Counted from the first letter of the stretch, positions 44,149 to 52,310 are shown. The stretch is DNA of 64,000 bases from Cloacibacterium sp047601505 (GCF_047601505.1 NZ_JASGJD010000001.1:372001-436000), one strand, 5' to 3'. Notes: generated by a model not told the origin, from the sequence alone. Numbers and translations: made by a program.

Positions 44149-44573
44149 ATGATAAAAAACTCTTTAACCAAAGCGGAACATTCATTTTCTAAAACACCTG
44201 TAATCAATTCTGTTTTAGGATGAAGTTGAAGATTTTTATTAATAAAACCTCTTTTCTCGTCTCTAGCGCCAATTACTACTTTAGAAATTTGAGACCAAGT
44301 AAGTGCTCCGGCGCACATCACACAAGGCTCTAAAGTAACATACAATGTACAATTTATTAAATATTTTCCGCCAAGAAAATTTGCCGCAGAAGTAATGGCT
44401 TGCATTTCGGCATGTGCTGTTACATCATTCAATTGTTCGGTAAGATTGTGTCCTCTTGCAATTACTCTATCATTCATTACAATTACACAGCCAATAGGAA
44501 CTTCGTTTAAATCTTTAGCAGCTTCAGCTTCTTGAAGCGCCATTTTCATAAAATATTCGTGAGAAAAATTCAT
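44139..44573 (-). CDS. TadA-like tRNA adenosine / nucleoside deaminase
   Basis: A 144-residue zinc-dependent deaminase: H-A-E in VTAHAEMQAI near residues 50-59 and P-C-V-M-C in TLEPCVMCAGAL near 81-92 complete the zinc site. The N-terminal EYFMKMALQEAEAA and EVPIGCVIV match TadA, which makes inosine at the wobble base of tRNA-Arg; guanine deaminases have a similar layout, so the substrate is likely but not certain. It is 15 bases downstream of the TonB-C-like gene. Confidence 0.88.
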   Translation of the reverse strand: MNFSHEYFMKMALQEAEAAKDLNEVPIGCVIVMNDRVIARGHNLTEQLNDVTAHAEMQAITSAANFLGGKYLINCTLYVTLEPCVMCAGALTWSQISKVVIGARDEKRGFINKNLQLHPKTELITGVLENECSALVKEFFIIKR

Positions 44574-44588
44574 AAATTCTACAAAAAA

Positions 44589-45191
44589 TTACCATCTCAT
44601 TCTGATGGGAAGTTTAAACATATATCTTACCGCATTACCGTTCATTGTACCGGGTTTAAATTTATCTGGTAAAAGATACAATGCAATTTCGGCTTGTTTG
44701 TTAAACGCTGGTATTTCTCCATCAGCGCTAATTTCCGAAAGGCTACCATCTTTTTCTACCACAAATTTTACTAATGTATTGAGTTCTTTTCCTCCTGTAA
44801 TCATTCCATCCGAATAAAAAAGTTCTGCTACTTTTTCTCTTAAAGAATTAATTCCGTTCGGAAATTCTGGCGTTTCTACATTTTGAAATTCAATTTCGTC
44901 ATTTTTAGCATTGATGTTTCTAAGACCTTCGTTATTCTTAACTCTAATTAAAGCACCAAGATAAGCTACATTTCGAACGCTGTCTATTTTTTGAATAAAA
45001 TAATTATAATCTTTTTTCAAATTTTCTTTAACAAAAAGATTGGTTTCAGAATTATATTTTTTTTGAAATTCTGTATCTATAAGTTGTTTCTGAGAGTCAA
45101 AATAAATTTTAACTCTTTTAAATTCATCATTTTGCTGCGAAAAGCCAAAACTAAAAAACAGTAAAAAAATGGTGACAGAAATTGTTTTCAT
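44589..45191 (-). CDS. Secreted protein with TonB-C-like domain
   Basis: The 200-residue product has a signal peptide (ending SFGFSQ, residue 18 or so) and a C-terminal part with TPEFPNGINSLREKVAELF, VKFVVEKDGSLSEI and LLPDKFKPGTMNGNAVRYMFKLPI, which match the Bacteroidota TonB C-terminal-like domain. There is no membrane anchor, so it is unlikely to be an energy transducer itself. Its role is unknown. It may be co-transcribed with the tadA-like gene. Confidence 0.75.
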   Translation of the reverse strand: MKTISVTIFLLFFSFGFSQQNDEFKRVKIYFDSQKQLIDTEFQKKYNSETNLFVKENLKKDYNYFIQKIDSVRNVAYLGALIRVKNNEGLRNINAKNDEIEFQNVETPEFPNGINSLREKVAELFYSDGMITGGKELNTLVKFVVEKDGSLSEISADGEIPAFNKQAEIALYLLPDKFKPGTMNGNAVRYMFKLPIRMRW

Positions 45192-45281
45192 TTGCTAAAA
45201 TTGAGTAATGGTAAAGTTAATGATTTTAAATAAATAGAAAAATTTTCTTCAAAAAAACCATTAAAACATTGCAAAAAGCAC

Positions 45282-46190
45282 TTAAAACAAAGCTTCTATA
45301 ACAAAATACCAAAAACCTACTGTTGCAAAACCTACAATAATGCTAATCCCAATAATAAGATTAGTCAATTTTGTATTGAGTCTAAACTGTTCTGCAATAA
45401 TACTAGAAGTAATAAGTGTTGGCATTGCTGCTTCAAAAACACTTATTTTGGCGACATTTCCTTTAACTCCTAACGCTAAAGCCACTAAAAGAACAATAAG
45501 TGGTGCCAAAAGTAATTTGTACAACATAGACATAGAAATCTGAGGAATAAGTTTTCTCCAACCGCTAAATTTCAATTGTAAACCAACGGAAAATAATGCC
45601 AAAGGAGCTACAGTTCCTGCCAATTTATCAAACAAAGGTTCTGCAAAGTCCAAATTTATAAACTGAGAAATTACCAAAGCACTAATACATCCTATAAACG
45701 GAGGAAAAGTGAATAATCTTCTCAAAATGAATTTTGTACTAACGCTACCACTTTTACTTCCTCCTTTTAAAGCTGATATTATTCCTAATGTAGATAAAGT
45801 AAGAAACATGGTTTGGTCTGAAATAATAGCAATACTTAATAACTTTTCGTTATAAAAAGCAGCAATAAGAGGAAACCCAATGAAAGAAGTATTGCTGTAT
45901 CCACTTGCGATTTCTAATGTACTTCTAGACCTTCTGGAGTAATTTTTTGCTTGAGAATAGTATTTCATAAAAAATAAACTTCCCACTGCAATTAAAACCG
46001 TAGAAAAAATAGGAAAAAGCATTTCTAAAGACCATTCTACTTTTGGTAAATACTTAAAAGAAACAGCTGGAAGTGCCAAATAAAGAATCCAAGTATTTAT
46101 CCCTTTGTGAGCATCTGGATGAATAGATTTGGTAGATTTAAATATCATTCCCGCCAATACACACAATCCAATCAACACAAAATTTACCAT
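45282..46190 (-). CDS. AEC-family transporter
   Basis: The 302-residue, 9-10 TM protein fits the auxin efflux carrier / malonate-transporter-like AEC family: WILYLALPAVSFKYLP near the N-terminus, EIASGYSNTSFIGFPLIAA in the middle with the conserved N-G-F-like segment, and a second inverted half. Substrate unknown, probably an organic anion. The frame is open to a TTG at 46226; ATG 46190 is chosen because a -7 element lies between the two. Confidence 0.88.
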   Translation of the reverse strand: MVNFVLIGLCVLAGMIFKSTKSIHPDAHKGINTWILYLALPAVSFKYLPKVEWSLEMLFPIFSTVLIAVGSLFFMKYYSQAKNYSRRSRSTLEIASGYSNTSFIGFPLIAAFYNEKLLSIAIISDQTMFLTLSTLGIISALKGGSKSGSVSTKFILRRLFTFPPFIGCISALVISQFINLDFAEPLFDKLAGTVAPLALFSVGLQLKFSGWRKLIPQISMSMLYKLLLAPLIVLLVALALGVKGNVAKISVFEAAMPTLITSSIIAEQFRLNTKLTNLIIGISIIVGFATVGFWYFVIEALF

Positions 46191-46208
46191 AATCGAAATT
46201 TTAAAATG

Positions 46209-46216
46209 CAAATTTA
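46209..46216 (-). promoter_or_regulatory. -7 promoter element of the AEC transporter gene
   Basis: On the minus strand TAAATTTG fits TAnnTTTG, 18 bases before ATG 46190. Confidence 0.45.
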
Positions 46217-46257
46217 TGAAATTCAATTAAGAAAAATCTTACCGTATGTTATCATTT

Positions 46258-46426
46258 ATAAACAAAAAAATCTCACATTTCTGTGAGATTTTCTTTCTGT
46301 GGGTCCTAAGGGACATATACAATTTAAAAAAAAGTCCTGTCCATCAGCTTTATGCTGTTTTCTTGTTTAGCGAGTCACCATATAGGTCACTTTTATAAAC
46401 AGAATAAAGAGTGTTTATTTTTTAAC
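46258..46426 (-). ncRNA. Candidate small RNA with own promoter and terminator
   Basis: On the minus strand a strong promoter (46432-46461) would start a transcript near 46426 that ends at a perfect 11-bp terminator stem (46267-46277 with 46282-46292) followed by a T-run. The roughly 165 bases between hold no ORF longer than a few codons. Short hairpins are visible: CAGC-ATAAA-GCTG (46345-46357) and GTCC-CTTA-GGAC (46303-46314). I cannot name the family; a 6S-type RNA of Flavobacteriia is one possibility that I could not test. Confidence 0.5.
46262..46292 (-). terminator. Rho-independent terminator of the candidate small RNA
   Basis: AAAATCTCACA and TGTGAGATTTT pair perfectly around a 4-base loop; on the minus strand TTTTTTTG follows. 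Confidence 0.8.
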
Positions 46427-46431
46427 TGTTG

Positions 46432-46461
46432 CAAAGATATAGATTTTTTTATTTTTTGCAA
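46432..46461 (-). promoter_or_regulatory. Promoter of the candidate small RNA
   Basis: On the minus strand TTG (46461-46459), a 19-base spacer and TATCTTTG (46439-46432) match the full Bacteroidota promoter TTG-N19-TAnnTTTG. It is the best full promoter match that I see in the window. Confidence 0.65.
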
Positions 46462-46592
46462 ATAATATTATATATTTTTCAACACTTATAATTGTAAACA
46501 TCGGATTATCAAATAAAAAAATGATGGATAAGAAGGTTTTCATACTGATATTTATTACGTACGCTTAAAAGAGTAACTTTCCCCTATTAATC

Positions 46593-46829
46593 TTGAATCT
46601 TCTATTGTTTAAAGGTGAAAAACTGAATATAAAAGATACTGAACAAATAAAGTTTCTTGTTCGAATAACAATTGATGACGCAAAAAATGAAGATATCAAA
46701 AAACTTGAAGTTTCAATTTTAAACGAATTAACAAAAACTATGACTAAAAATATTATTAATTTGTTAAGCCATTTCAATAATATTCAAGTTCTAACTAATA
46801 AAGACATAGGAGCTTCTAAGTATTTATGA
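46593..46829 (+). CDS. Doubtful small ORF or gene remnant
   Basis: A 78-codon frame that can begin only at TTG 46593 or at internal codons. The product is Lys/Asn/Ile-rich (RITIDDAKNEDIKKLEVSIL) and resembles no family I know. There is no promoter-like element close by. It sits at the edge of the accessory region, so it may be the 3' remnant of a lost gene. I report it because nothing else occupies this stretch. Confidence 0.25.
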   Translation: MNLLLFKGEKLNIKDTEQIKFLVRITIDDAKNEDIKKLEVSILNELTKTMTKNIINLLSHFNNIQVLTNKDIGASKYL

Positions 46830-47215
46830 AACTCTAATTAATTGAAAAGAACTGTGTACAACAACATCGTATTAACAAAAATAACATTGTAAAATATTTA
46901 TTTTCAACCAATTAAATTACTTTTTTAAAAACAAGTACAACATAAGTACAACTTTTTAAACATCGTAGATAACCAGAAAAATAAAACTGAAAAGAGAGCA
47001 TTTTTTGTAATCAAAATACTTTTCTTTATTGCCTGATCTTTAGATCTTCTTCGATTCTACCCTTCTGATTGCTTACTTACTTTCAGAAAATATCTGTAGG
47101 CGTGAGGAAAATGTACTATAATGTATGACAGTTGCAAACAGCGGCAATGCCCTAGAAGACAGAACTTGTGCGGTTGGGCCATTTTTTCTGTGCGAGGGCA
47201 GAGCGTGGGGAATTG
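46830..47215. other. Gene-free stretch at the edge of the accessory region
   Basis: About 385 bases without an ORF. It contains a direct repeat AAGTACAAC at 46933-46941 and 46944-46952 (11-bp spacing) and a related GTGTACAAC near 46853. The part from 47100 to 47200 is clearly more GC-rich (for example GAGGGCAGAGCGTGGGG) than the surroundings. It looks like junction or decayed mobile DNA; I cannot assign it further. Confidence 0.4.
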
Positions 47216-48589
47216 TTATAAAGAGTTACTATCCAATTTTCCTTTTACTTGCCTTTCATATAAATCTTGAATCTCTCGGTTAGGCTTACCACTCTTTTCC
47301 AATGAAATATTATTTTCAACCATGATTCTAATTGCTTGAATAATCTCATACCAAACAATACTTTTATCTGAAAAATCGCTCACAGGCTTTCCTTTAAAAG
47401 GCATTGCAGAAAAACGTTGGAGATTTATAGGATTTCGTCTTGTCCAATCACAATACTCTAGAATAATAGGAACAATCTTTACTGAAGATTTATCACGATC
47501 ATATCTTTCAATAGCAGGTTTTACTTCGTTATCCATTACGTACTTGGTACTTAAAAGGTTAGTGCTTATCATGAAAAATATAATATCTGCATTATCAAAC
47601 CTGGATTGTATCTCTTGATCCCATTCAACTCCTGTAATAAGATGTTCACAGCACCATGGTTCTTCAATCAAATCCCAATCAACTAGTGATTGCAAATGTC
47701 TAATAAATAAATTCACCTGATCAAGATCAAATTTAGAATAGGATATTACCACTTTTTTCTTTCTAACAGGAGTATCAATAAATTCCATATAATCTTTCAG
47801 TTTAAAAAGTTTTTGATGTTGTTTTGATTTTAAAGGTTCTGACAATTTCTTTTCAGAAAATATATGCTTACCTATTTTGGCATTTTCTTCAAGCAATTCT
47901 TTTGAAATATATTCTTCACCATCTAATGTAACCATTTCTTCCAATTCGTAATCTTGATTGACCTCTCTAATGTAATTAATAACCTCATCTCTGAATTCTG
48001 ATTCTTTATGATTAGTTAGATCATAAATATCAATACAAGCATTACCATTTGCATTTCCAAGATGAAACTTTATCATAATTATCTCTTCTGTAGTTGGATT
48101 TTTAATCACTAATCCATTTTTCCAATAATAATAGAGGTCATTATTTTTATCTAAAGGATATTGTGTCCCGAATTTTTGAAATATATCAAGAATTACACTT
48201 TTATGAATGAACCCATTATATTCGAATCTTCTAAAAGGAATTTGCTTTTTATTGAGAAACAAATTGACTTTCCCATCAGGCATGAGAGGTAAATAAAGCG
48301 GGGCAATAAATGTATCTGAATAAGGATGCTTAAATATCATTCTAAATTCCTGCATCATTGTTAGTATATCATCAACCATTTCCTCTTTAGCTCCTAGAAT
48401 ATTTACTGCATAACTTTTATCAAACTTTCCTTTTTTGTCAGTAAGTTTTTCTAAAATTTTATGCATATTATCAATCAACCATTTTTTGTTGATGTAAACT
48501 TTCTCTTCAGAAGTTTTATCACTATAAAGTAACATTCCCACTTGATTTAGATATTTTACCAATCTGCAAATTTCAGTGATATTGACCAC
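47216..48589 (-). pseudogene. COR-TIR C-terminal half of a Roc-COR-TIR-type protein, truncated by an IS
   Basis: The 457-codon frame begins with a GTG inside the end of the neighbouring IS21 element and enters directly into a COR-like domain (RLVKYLNQVGMLLYSD, then KWLIDNMHKIL), the dimerisation domain of Roc-GTPase proteins. Residues about 283-430 form a TIR domain: KKVVISYSKFD, ADIIFFMISTNLL and a Glu in YVMDNEVKPA at the place of the NADase catalytic Glu. The Roc GTPase and any leucine-rich repeats that normally precede COR are missing, and are not found beyond the IS. Intact relatives are STAND-like sensors with an NAD-cleaving or signalling TIR output. A residual short product is possible. 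Confidence 0.75.
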
Positions 48590-48660
48590 CTCATTTCAAT
48601 TTAAAGTGACCACCCGGTTTCGGTTTAAAGTGATCACCTTATTTCGGAGCAAATTGACCA
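48577..48660 (-). repeat. Left terminal repeat units of the IS21 element
   Basis: Read on the minus strand four units follow each other at about 24-bp spacing: GGTGGTCAATTTGCTCCGAA, GGTGATCACTTTAAACCGAA, GGTGGTCACTTTAAATTGAA and GGTGGTCAATATCA. In IS21 elements such repeats bind the transposase. Confidence 0.7.
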
Positions 48661-48739
48661 CCCCTTTTTCTTGTTTAAAAACTACTTTTTTTCATGCGTT
48701 TTTTTGTTGTTAAACTTGTTGATTCAAATGTAATAAAAA

Positions 48740-49477
48740 TTAGTAATTTTTGCTGTTTCTTTTTTTTCTCATCGATTCTCCTTGAAGTTCAATACGGTGA
48801 GATTGATGGATAAGTCGGTCTAAAATAGCATCTGCAATGGTTTTTTCACCAATAATATCATACCAACCTTGAACTGGGATTTGTGAGGTTACAATGATAG
48901 AACCGTTGTTGTGACGGTCTTCTATGATTTCTAAAAGGGTAATTCGGTTCTGGCTGTCCAACGCTTGGAGCCCAAAATCATCCAAAATAAGTACATCCTG
49001 CCGCTGTATTTTGGTGAGTTCTCGTAGATAAGAACCGTCTGCTTTTGCCATTTTTAATTTTGCAAACAGCTTCGAGGTGTTGAAGTAATTTACCTTATAA
49101 CCCTCTATACAAGCCTGATAGCCCAATGCTGTTCCTAGATAACTTTTGCCAACACCCGTGCTTCCTGTGATCAGGATGTTTTCGTTTTTTTCTACAAATT
49201 CGCATTCCGAGAGTCTCAATATAAGATTGCGATCCAAATTTCTGGACGCATCATAATTTAGGGTTTCAATGCTGGATTGGTAATGGAATTTGGCGTTCTT
49301 GATGCTTCTTTCAATACGCCTGTTATGCCTTTAGTCCCATTCTGCATCAATGAGTATTGATATAAATTGATCCAACGTGTAATGGTCGATTTTACCGCTT
49401 TCTATGGCGGTTTTAAAGGCGTTGTGCATGCCGTGAAGCGTCATTTGCTTCATTTTGGTAAGAGTGGTTTCATTCAT
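48740..49477 (-). pseudogene. istB: IstB ATPase with premature stop
   Basis: Read from ATG 49477 the product starts MNETTLTKMKQMTLHGMHNA and continues to ILIDAEWD, where a TAA (49333-49331) interrupts. The same frame then resumes as RHNRRIERSIKNAKFHY, the usual next segment of IstB, and goes on to the Walker A motif ITGSTGVGKSYL and Walker B VLILDDFG. The full frame would be about 245 residues, normal for IstB. IstB is the AAA+ ATPase that helps IstA choose targets. A product starting at the ATG at 49237 would retain the ATPase core but lack the N-terminal domain. Confidence 0.85.
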
Positions 49478-49544
49478 AATTTTAATAATTGATGATTGAT
49501 AATTGATAATTTTTGCTAAACTTCTAGCTTCTAACTTCTAACTT

Positions 49545-51098
49545 CTAGTTGTAATACTGCTTTCCACGAATATTGCTATGTTCGGGAAGTTCTTGCTGGC
49601 TTTGGTCTTCTGTGTCATAATCCATGTGATCTAAATTGTTTTCTAAAATTTTCTGTATGGATTTGTAACTGTAAATTTCATACTCCAAACCTCGTTTGCA
49701 AGCTTTGATGAGGCGTGCTTTTCCTACTTTTTTTTCTAAATTCAAAATCCCTAAGCAGCTTTTGTAAGCTTGTTCTGGGTGGTTTCTACTCTCGATGATA
49801 TGCAGAATGTATTCCCCAACTGCTGTGTCAATGCTTTTCGCCCAATCCATGAAGCGTTCTGCACTCCATTCTGCTACAAAACGGTGCGTGCTTGCCAAAT
49901 GTTCCGAAGTGGTGGTATATACATAAGGCTTGTAATTGCGCTTGTGGAGGGCTATTCTGTTGTATTTGTAATAAATTTCTACCGTAGAACTGGTGTACAA
50001 TAGTTTCACCTTTTTCTTGATATAGGGATATGGAACACTGTAATAGTTCTTATCACGGCTTAAATGAACGTGTCCGTTCTGCATTACCGTGGCAAAGGAT
50101 TGGTATTTGATTTCAAAAAAAGTAGTAGGAAGCGGTCGTAAGGTAGGCTGTTCGTCTTCCAAAAACAGTTCCCTGCGAGAATAAGGACGAGCGGTGAGTT
50201 TTCGGTTGTTATGAGCGTCTAATAAATCCCAGATTTCTTGGTTGAGTTCTTCTAAATTGAAAAACTGTTGGTCTTTTATGTTGGCATAAATTCTTCGATA
50301 CAAAATCTTCACGGCTCCTTCTACCAAGGATTTGTCTCGTGGTTTATAGGCTCTGGTTGGTAAAATCGTGGTTTCATAGTGTTCGGCTAAATCTGATAAA
50401 GTTTCATTCAAAGTAGGCTCAAAACGATTGCTTTTAACCACTGCAGATTTTAAATTATCGGGAACTATTGCAGCGGGAACGCCCTGAAAATAACGCATTG
50501 CTCGTTCTACTGAATGTACAAAATCTTCCTTTTGTTGGCTCAACGTGGCTTCCGCATACGTGTATTGGCTTCCACCTAATAGGGCTACAAAAAATTGTAC
50601 TTCTCGTAATTCTCCATTCGTTTTGTCAATGATATAAAGGGGTTTTCCTGCGTAATCTACGTACATCTTGTCCCCGCATTTGTGGTGCATGTGCATCACG
50701 GGATTTACCCTGTTGCTCCATATTCGGTAATGATGACGGAACTGTGAGCTCTTGAAACCATCGGAATGCTGCGCAATGTACGCTTCCCATAGATGATGAA
50801 TGGTAATGCCTACTTTCTTCAGTTCTCTTTCCATTTTTGGAAAATAATCATACAACTCCTGTAGTTTGGGGCTTACGACATCTTCTTTGCCTCCAGAAAA
50901 AAGCAATTCTAACTCCGAATCGCTCTTTGATAAAATTTCTTCTTTTGTTTTTCCTGAAGCTTCAAATATTGAGATATACTTCTTTACGGTGTTTCTAGAT
51001 AGGGATAAATAGGTGCTTATAAACAACTTACTGTTCCCTTTGCTGTACAATTTAAGGACTTTTCTTATTTTACTCATGTCTGTTAGGGTGTTTGCCAT
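49545..51098 (-). CDS. istA: IS21-family transposase IstA
   Basis: The intact 517-residue transposase begins with an HTH region (TDMSKIRKVLKLYSKGNSKL then LSLSRNTVKKYI) and has an rve/DDE catalytic core with Asp in YVDYAGKPLYI (about 150), Asp in VPDNLKSAV (about 215) and Glu in KSLVEGAVKI (about 262). It cuts and joins the IS ends. The partner istB downstream is broken, so transposition may be impaired unless helped in trans. Confidence 0.93.
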   Translation of the reverse strand: MANTLTDMSKIRKVLKLYSKGNSKLFISTYLSLSRNTVKKYISIFEASGKTKEEILSKSDSELELLFSGGKEDVVSPKLQELYDYFPKMERELKKVGITIHHLWEAYIAQHSDGFKSSQFRHHYRIWSNRVNPVMHMHHKCGDKMYVDYAGKPLYIIDKTNGELREVQFFVALLGGSQYTYAEATLSQQKEDFVHSVERAMRYFQGVPAAIVPDNLKSAVVKSNRFEPTLNETLSDLAEHYETTILPTRAYKPRDKSLVEGAVKILYRRIYANIKDQQFFNLEELNQEIWDLLDAHNNRKLTARPYSRRELFLEDEQPTLRPLPTTFFEIKYQSFATVMQNGHVHLSRDKNYYSVPYPYIKKKVKLLYTSSTVEIYYKYNRIALHKRNYKPYVYTTTSEHLASTHRFVAEWSAERFMDWAKSIDTAVGEYILHIIESRNHPEQAYKSCLGILNLEKKVGKARLIKACKRGLEYEIYSYKSIQKILENNLDHMDYDTEDQSQQELPEHSNIRGKQYYN

Positions 51099-51178
51099 AA
51101 TTCGATTTTTTTATCGAATTTAAGCTTCTAACGTCATGAAAAAATGGGCAGTTTTTGTTGCAATTTTTCTCCTCTAAT

Positions 51179-51266
51179 TGAGGTGGTCAATTTGCTCCGA
51201 AATGGGGTGGTCAGTTTAAACCGAAACTGATGGTCAATTTACTCCGAAATAACATGGTCAATTTGA
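51179..51266 (+). repeat. Right terminal repeat units of the IS21 element
   Basis: On the plus strand the units GGTGGTCAATTTGCTCCGAA, GGTGGTCAGTTTAAACCGAA, ATGGTCAATTTACTCCGAA and ATGGTCAATTTGA are spaced by about 24 bases and mirror the left end. Confidence 0.7.
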
Positions 51267-51365
51267 CCGTTTTTTCCACTCTAAATACCCCCGATTAAAA
51301 AAGTAAGTAGGATAATTATATTCTTAGAATATTTTAGCAAAAGTGTTTTTACTAATTAGTGATAT

Positions 51366-51373
51366 TATATTTG
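51366..51373 (+). promoter_or_regulatory. -7 promoter element of the 30-residue ORF
   Basis: TATATTTG fits TAnnTTTG and ends 4 bases before the ATG at 51378, implying a leaderless mRNA. Confidence 0.45.
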
Positions 51374-51377
51374 CGGT

Positions 51378-51470
51378 ATGAATGAATCCATTCTATTTCT
51401 GGGGATGCTTTTTCTGGTCATTTTAGCGATGATAAGCTTTATTATCGTTTCCAAGAATACCGAAAAGTAA
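51378..51470 (+). CDS. Small single-TM protein (30 residues)
   Basis: The ORF MNESILFLGMLFLVILAMIS...KNTEK has one hydrophobic segment (about residues 5-25) with a charged C-terminus. A perfect -7 match (TATATTTG, 51366-51373) lies 4 bases before the ATG and a strong terminator follows at 51526, so the unit looks transcribed. Small TM peptides of this layout include toxins of type I systems and small membrane regulators; no antisense RNA was identified, so no function is assigned. Confidence 0.45.
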   Translation: MNESILFLGMLFLVILAMISFIIVSKNTEK

Positions 51471-51525
51471 AAAAGTGACAGCGTGAACAATAGTAGCGCC
51501 ATCACTTTGGTAATTTTAATTATGG

Positions 51526-51556
51526 ATAGTCCGCTCTGACCAGCGGACTATTTTCC
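51526..51556 (+). terminator. Rho-independent terminator
   Basis: ATAGTCCGCT (51526-51535) pairs perfectly with AGCGGACTAT (51542-51551) around a 6-base loop and is followed by TTTCC. It lies 55 bases after the small ORF. Confidence 0.8.
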
Positions 51557-51611
51557 TTTACAAAGATATATTTTTTTTCTTATTGATTTTTTTTTGTGGT
51601 TCTGGTGGTTT

Positions 51612-51698
51612 TGTTGTCGCTGTTGTCGCTGATGTCGCTGATGTTAAAATGTGGATAAAACAGCGACGGTAAAAGCTTCGGCTTTATCCACATTTTAA
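51612..51698 (+). repeat. 16-bp inverted repeat with two DnaA-box sequences and adjacent GTCGCTG repeats
   Basis: TTAAAATGTGGATAAA (51644-51659) is a perfect inverse of TTTATCCACATTTTAA (51683-51698). Each arm contains the perfect DnaA-box sequence TTATCCACA or its complement. The loop holds CAGCGAC and an AAAGC-TTCG-GCTTT tetraloop hairpin. Just upstream GTCGCTG occurs three times at 9-base spacing (51616-51638), complementary to the loop CAGCGAC, so two folds compete. It may be part of a replication origin or a structured RNA. Confidence 0.5.
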
Positions 51699-51774
51699 TA
51701 TCCATGTTACTTTTTTTTAAAAAATCTGTAAAGATAACACTGAAAAAAACCAAACGCATTTTTCCTTATTTTGG

Positions 51775-51915
51775 ATGGTTGATGATGCTGGCAAAAAGTA
51801 TTTTTCCGCAGTGGGATTCATCTTTAAGGAGATATGGAAAGTGTCCGCAGCAAAAGGGCTACGCCTATTGCTAAAGGAAGCATTTATCTTATTACTTTCA
51901 TATTACACCTACTAA
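51775..51915 (+). pseudogene. Possible gene remnant
   Basis: A 46-codon frame (MVDDAGKKYFSAVGF...) with ordinary composition, in a stretch where two other frames are also open for short distances. It resembles the decayed end of a mobile-element gene. I recognise no family. The stretch from 51916 to 52028 shows nothing further. Confidence 0.2.
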
Positions 51916-52028
51916 AAAGGAAAGCAGGACAAGCAAATTTCAATAAAAATGCTCATCCTGCTATTTGAAGTTTTTAAAATTGAATATATTTCCCAACTAT
52001 TTTACCAAGTAAAAGAGAGAAAGCCAGA

Positions 52029-52310
52029 TTATTTCTTTGAGAAAGCCGGATTGTAATTCTTCTGAAGAAATTTTTCAACATCTGAAAGTTTGTAGTAAAT
52101 TTTATTGCCGACTTGTGAAAAAGAAATTCGCCCCTCATCACGCCACGTTTGAGCAGTGCGTTTGGAAATTTTCATCAGTAATAGAAATTCCTGATTGTCC
52201 ACGAAAGTATCTTTCTTAGGTTCGTTTTTGGTGTTAAGGCGGTTTACTATTTCGTCTAAACGTGATATCAAATCAGTGTATTGTTCTTTGGATAAAATAA
52301 TGGCTTCCAT
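52029..52310 (-). CDS. HTH_17 (excisionase-like) DNA-binding protein
   Basis: The 93-residue product has an N-terminal helical part (KEQYTDLISRLDEIVNRLN) and a C-terminal MerR/Xis-like winged helix: FVDNQEFLLLMKISKRTAQTWRDEGRI followed by FSQVGNKIYYKLSDVEKFL. This form is very common in Bacteroidota mobilisable and conjugative elements, where it acts as excisionase or regulator. No integrase or mobilisation gene is seen next to it, so it is probably part of an element remnant. Confidence 0.85.
   Translation of the reverse strand: MEAIILSKEQYTDLISRLDEIVNRLNTKNEPKKDTFVDNQEFLLLMKISKRTAQTWRDEGRISFSQVGNKIYYKLSDVEKFLQKNYNPAFSKK

Larger units (their letters stand above)
48577..51266 (-). mobile_element. 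IS21-family insertion sequence (istA-istB)
   Basis: The element carries istA (49545-51098) and a broken istB (48740-49477). Both ends consist of degenerate 24-bp units of the form GGTGGTCAnTTTnnnCCGAAA: on the left from about 48660 to 48577 and on the right from about 51179 to 51266, in opposite orientation. The outermost bases are TGATATTGACC on the left and, as the complement, TCAAATTGACC on the right. I see no clear target duplication, so one flank may have been deleted after insertion. Boundaries are good to within about 10 bases. Confidence 0.75.

Noticed and set aside
46933..46952. Attachment site of an integrated element at the AAGTACAAC direct repeat
   Set aside because: No integrase gene, tRNA gene or second distant copy was found in the window, so it is only described as a repeat.
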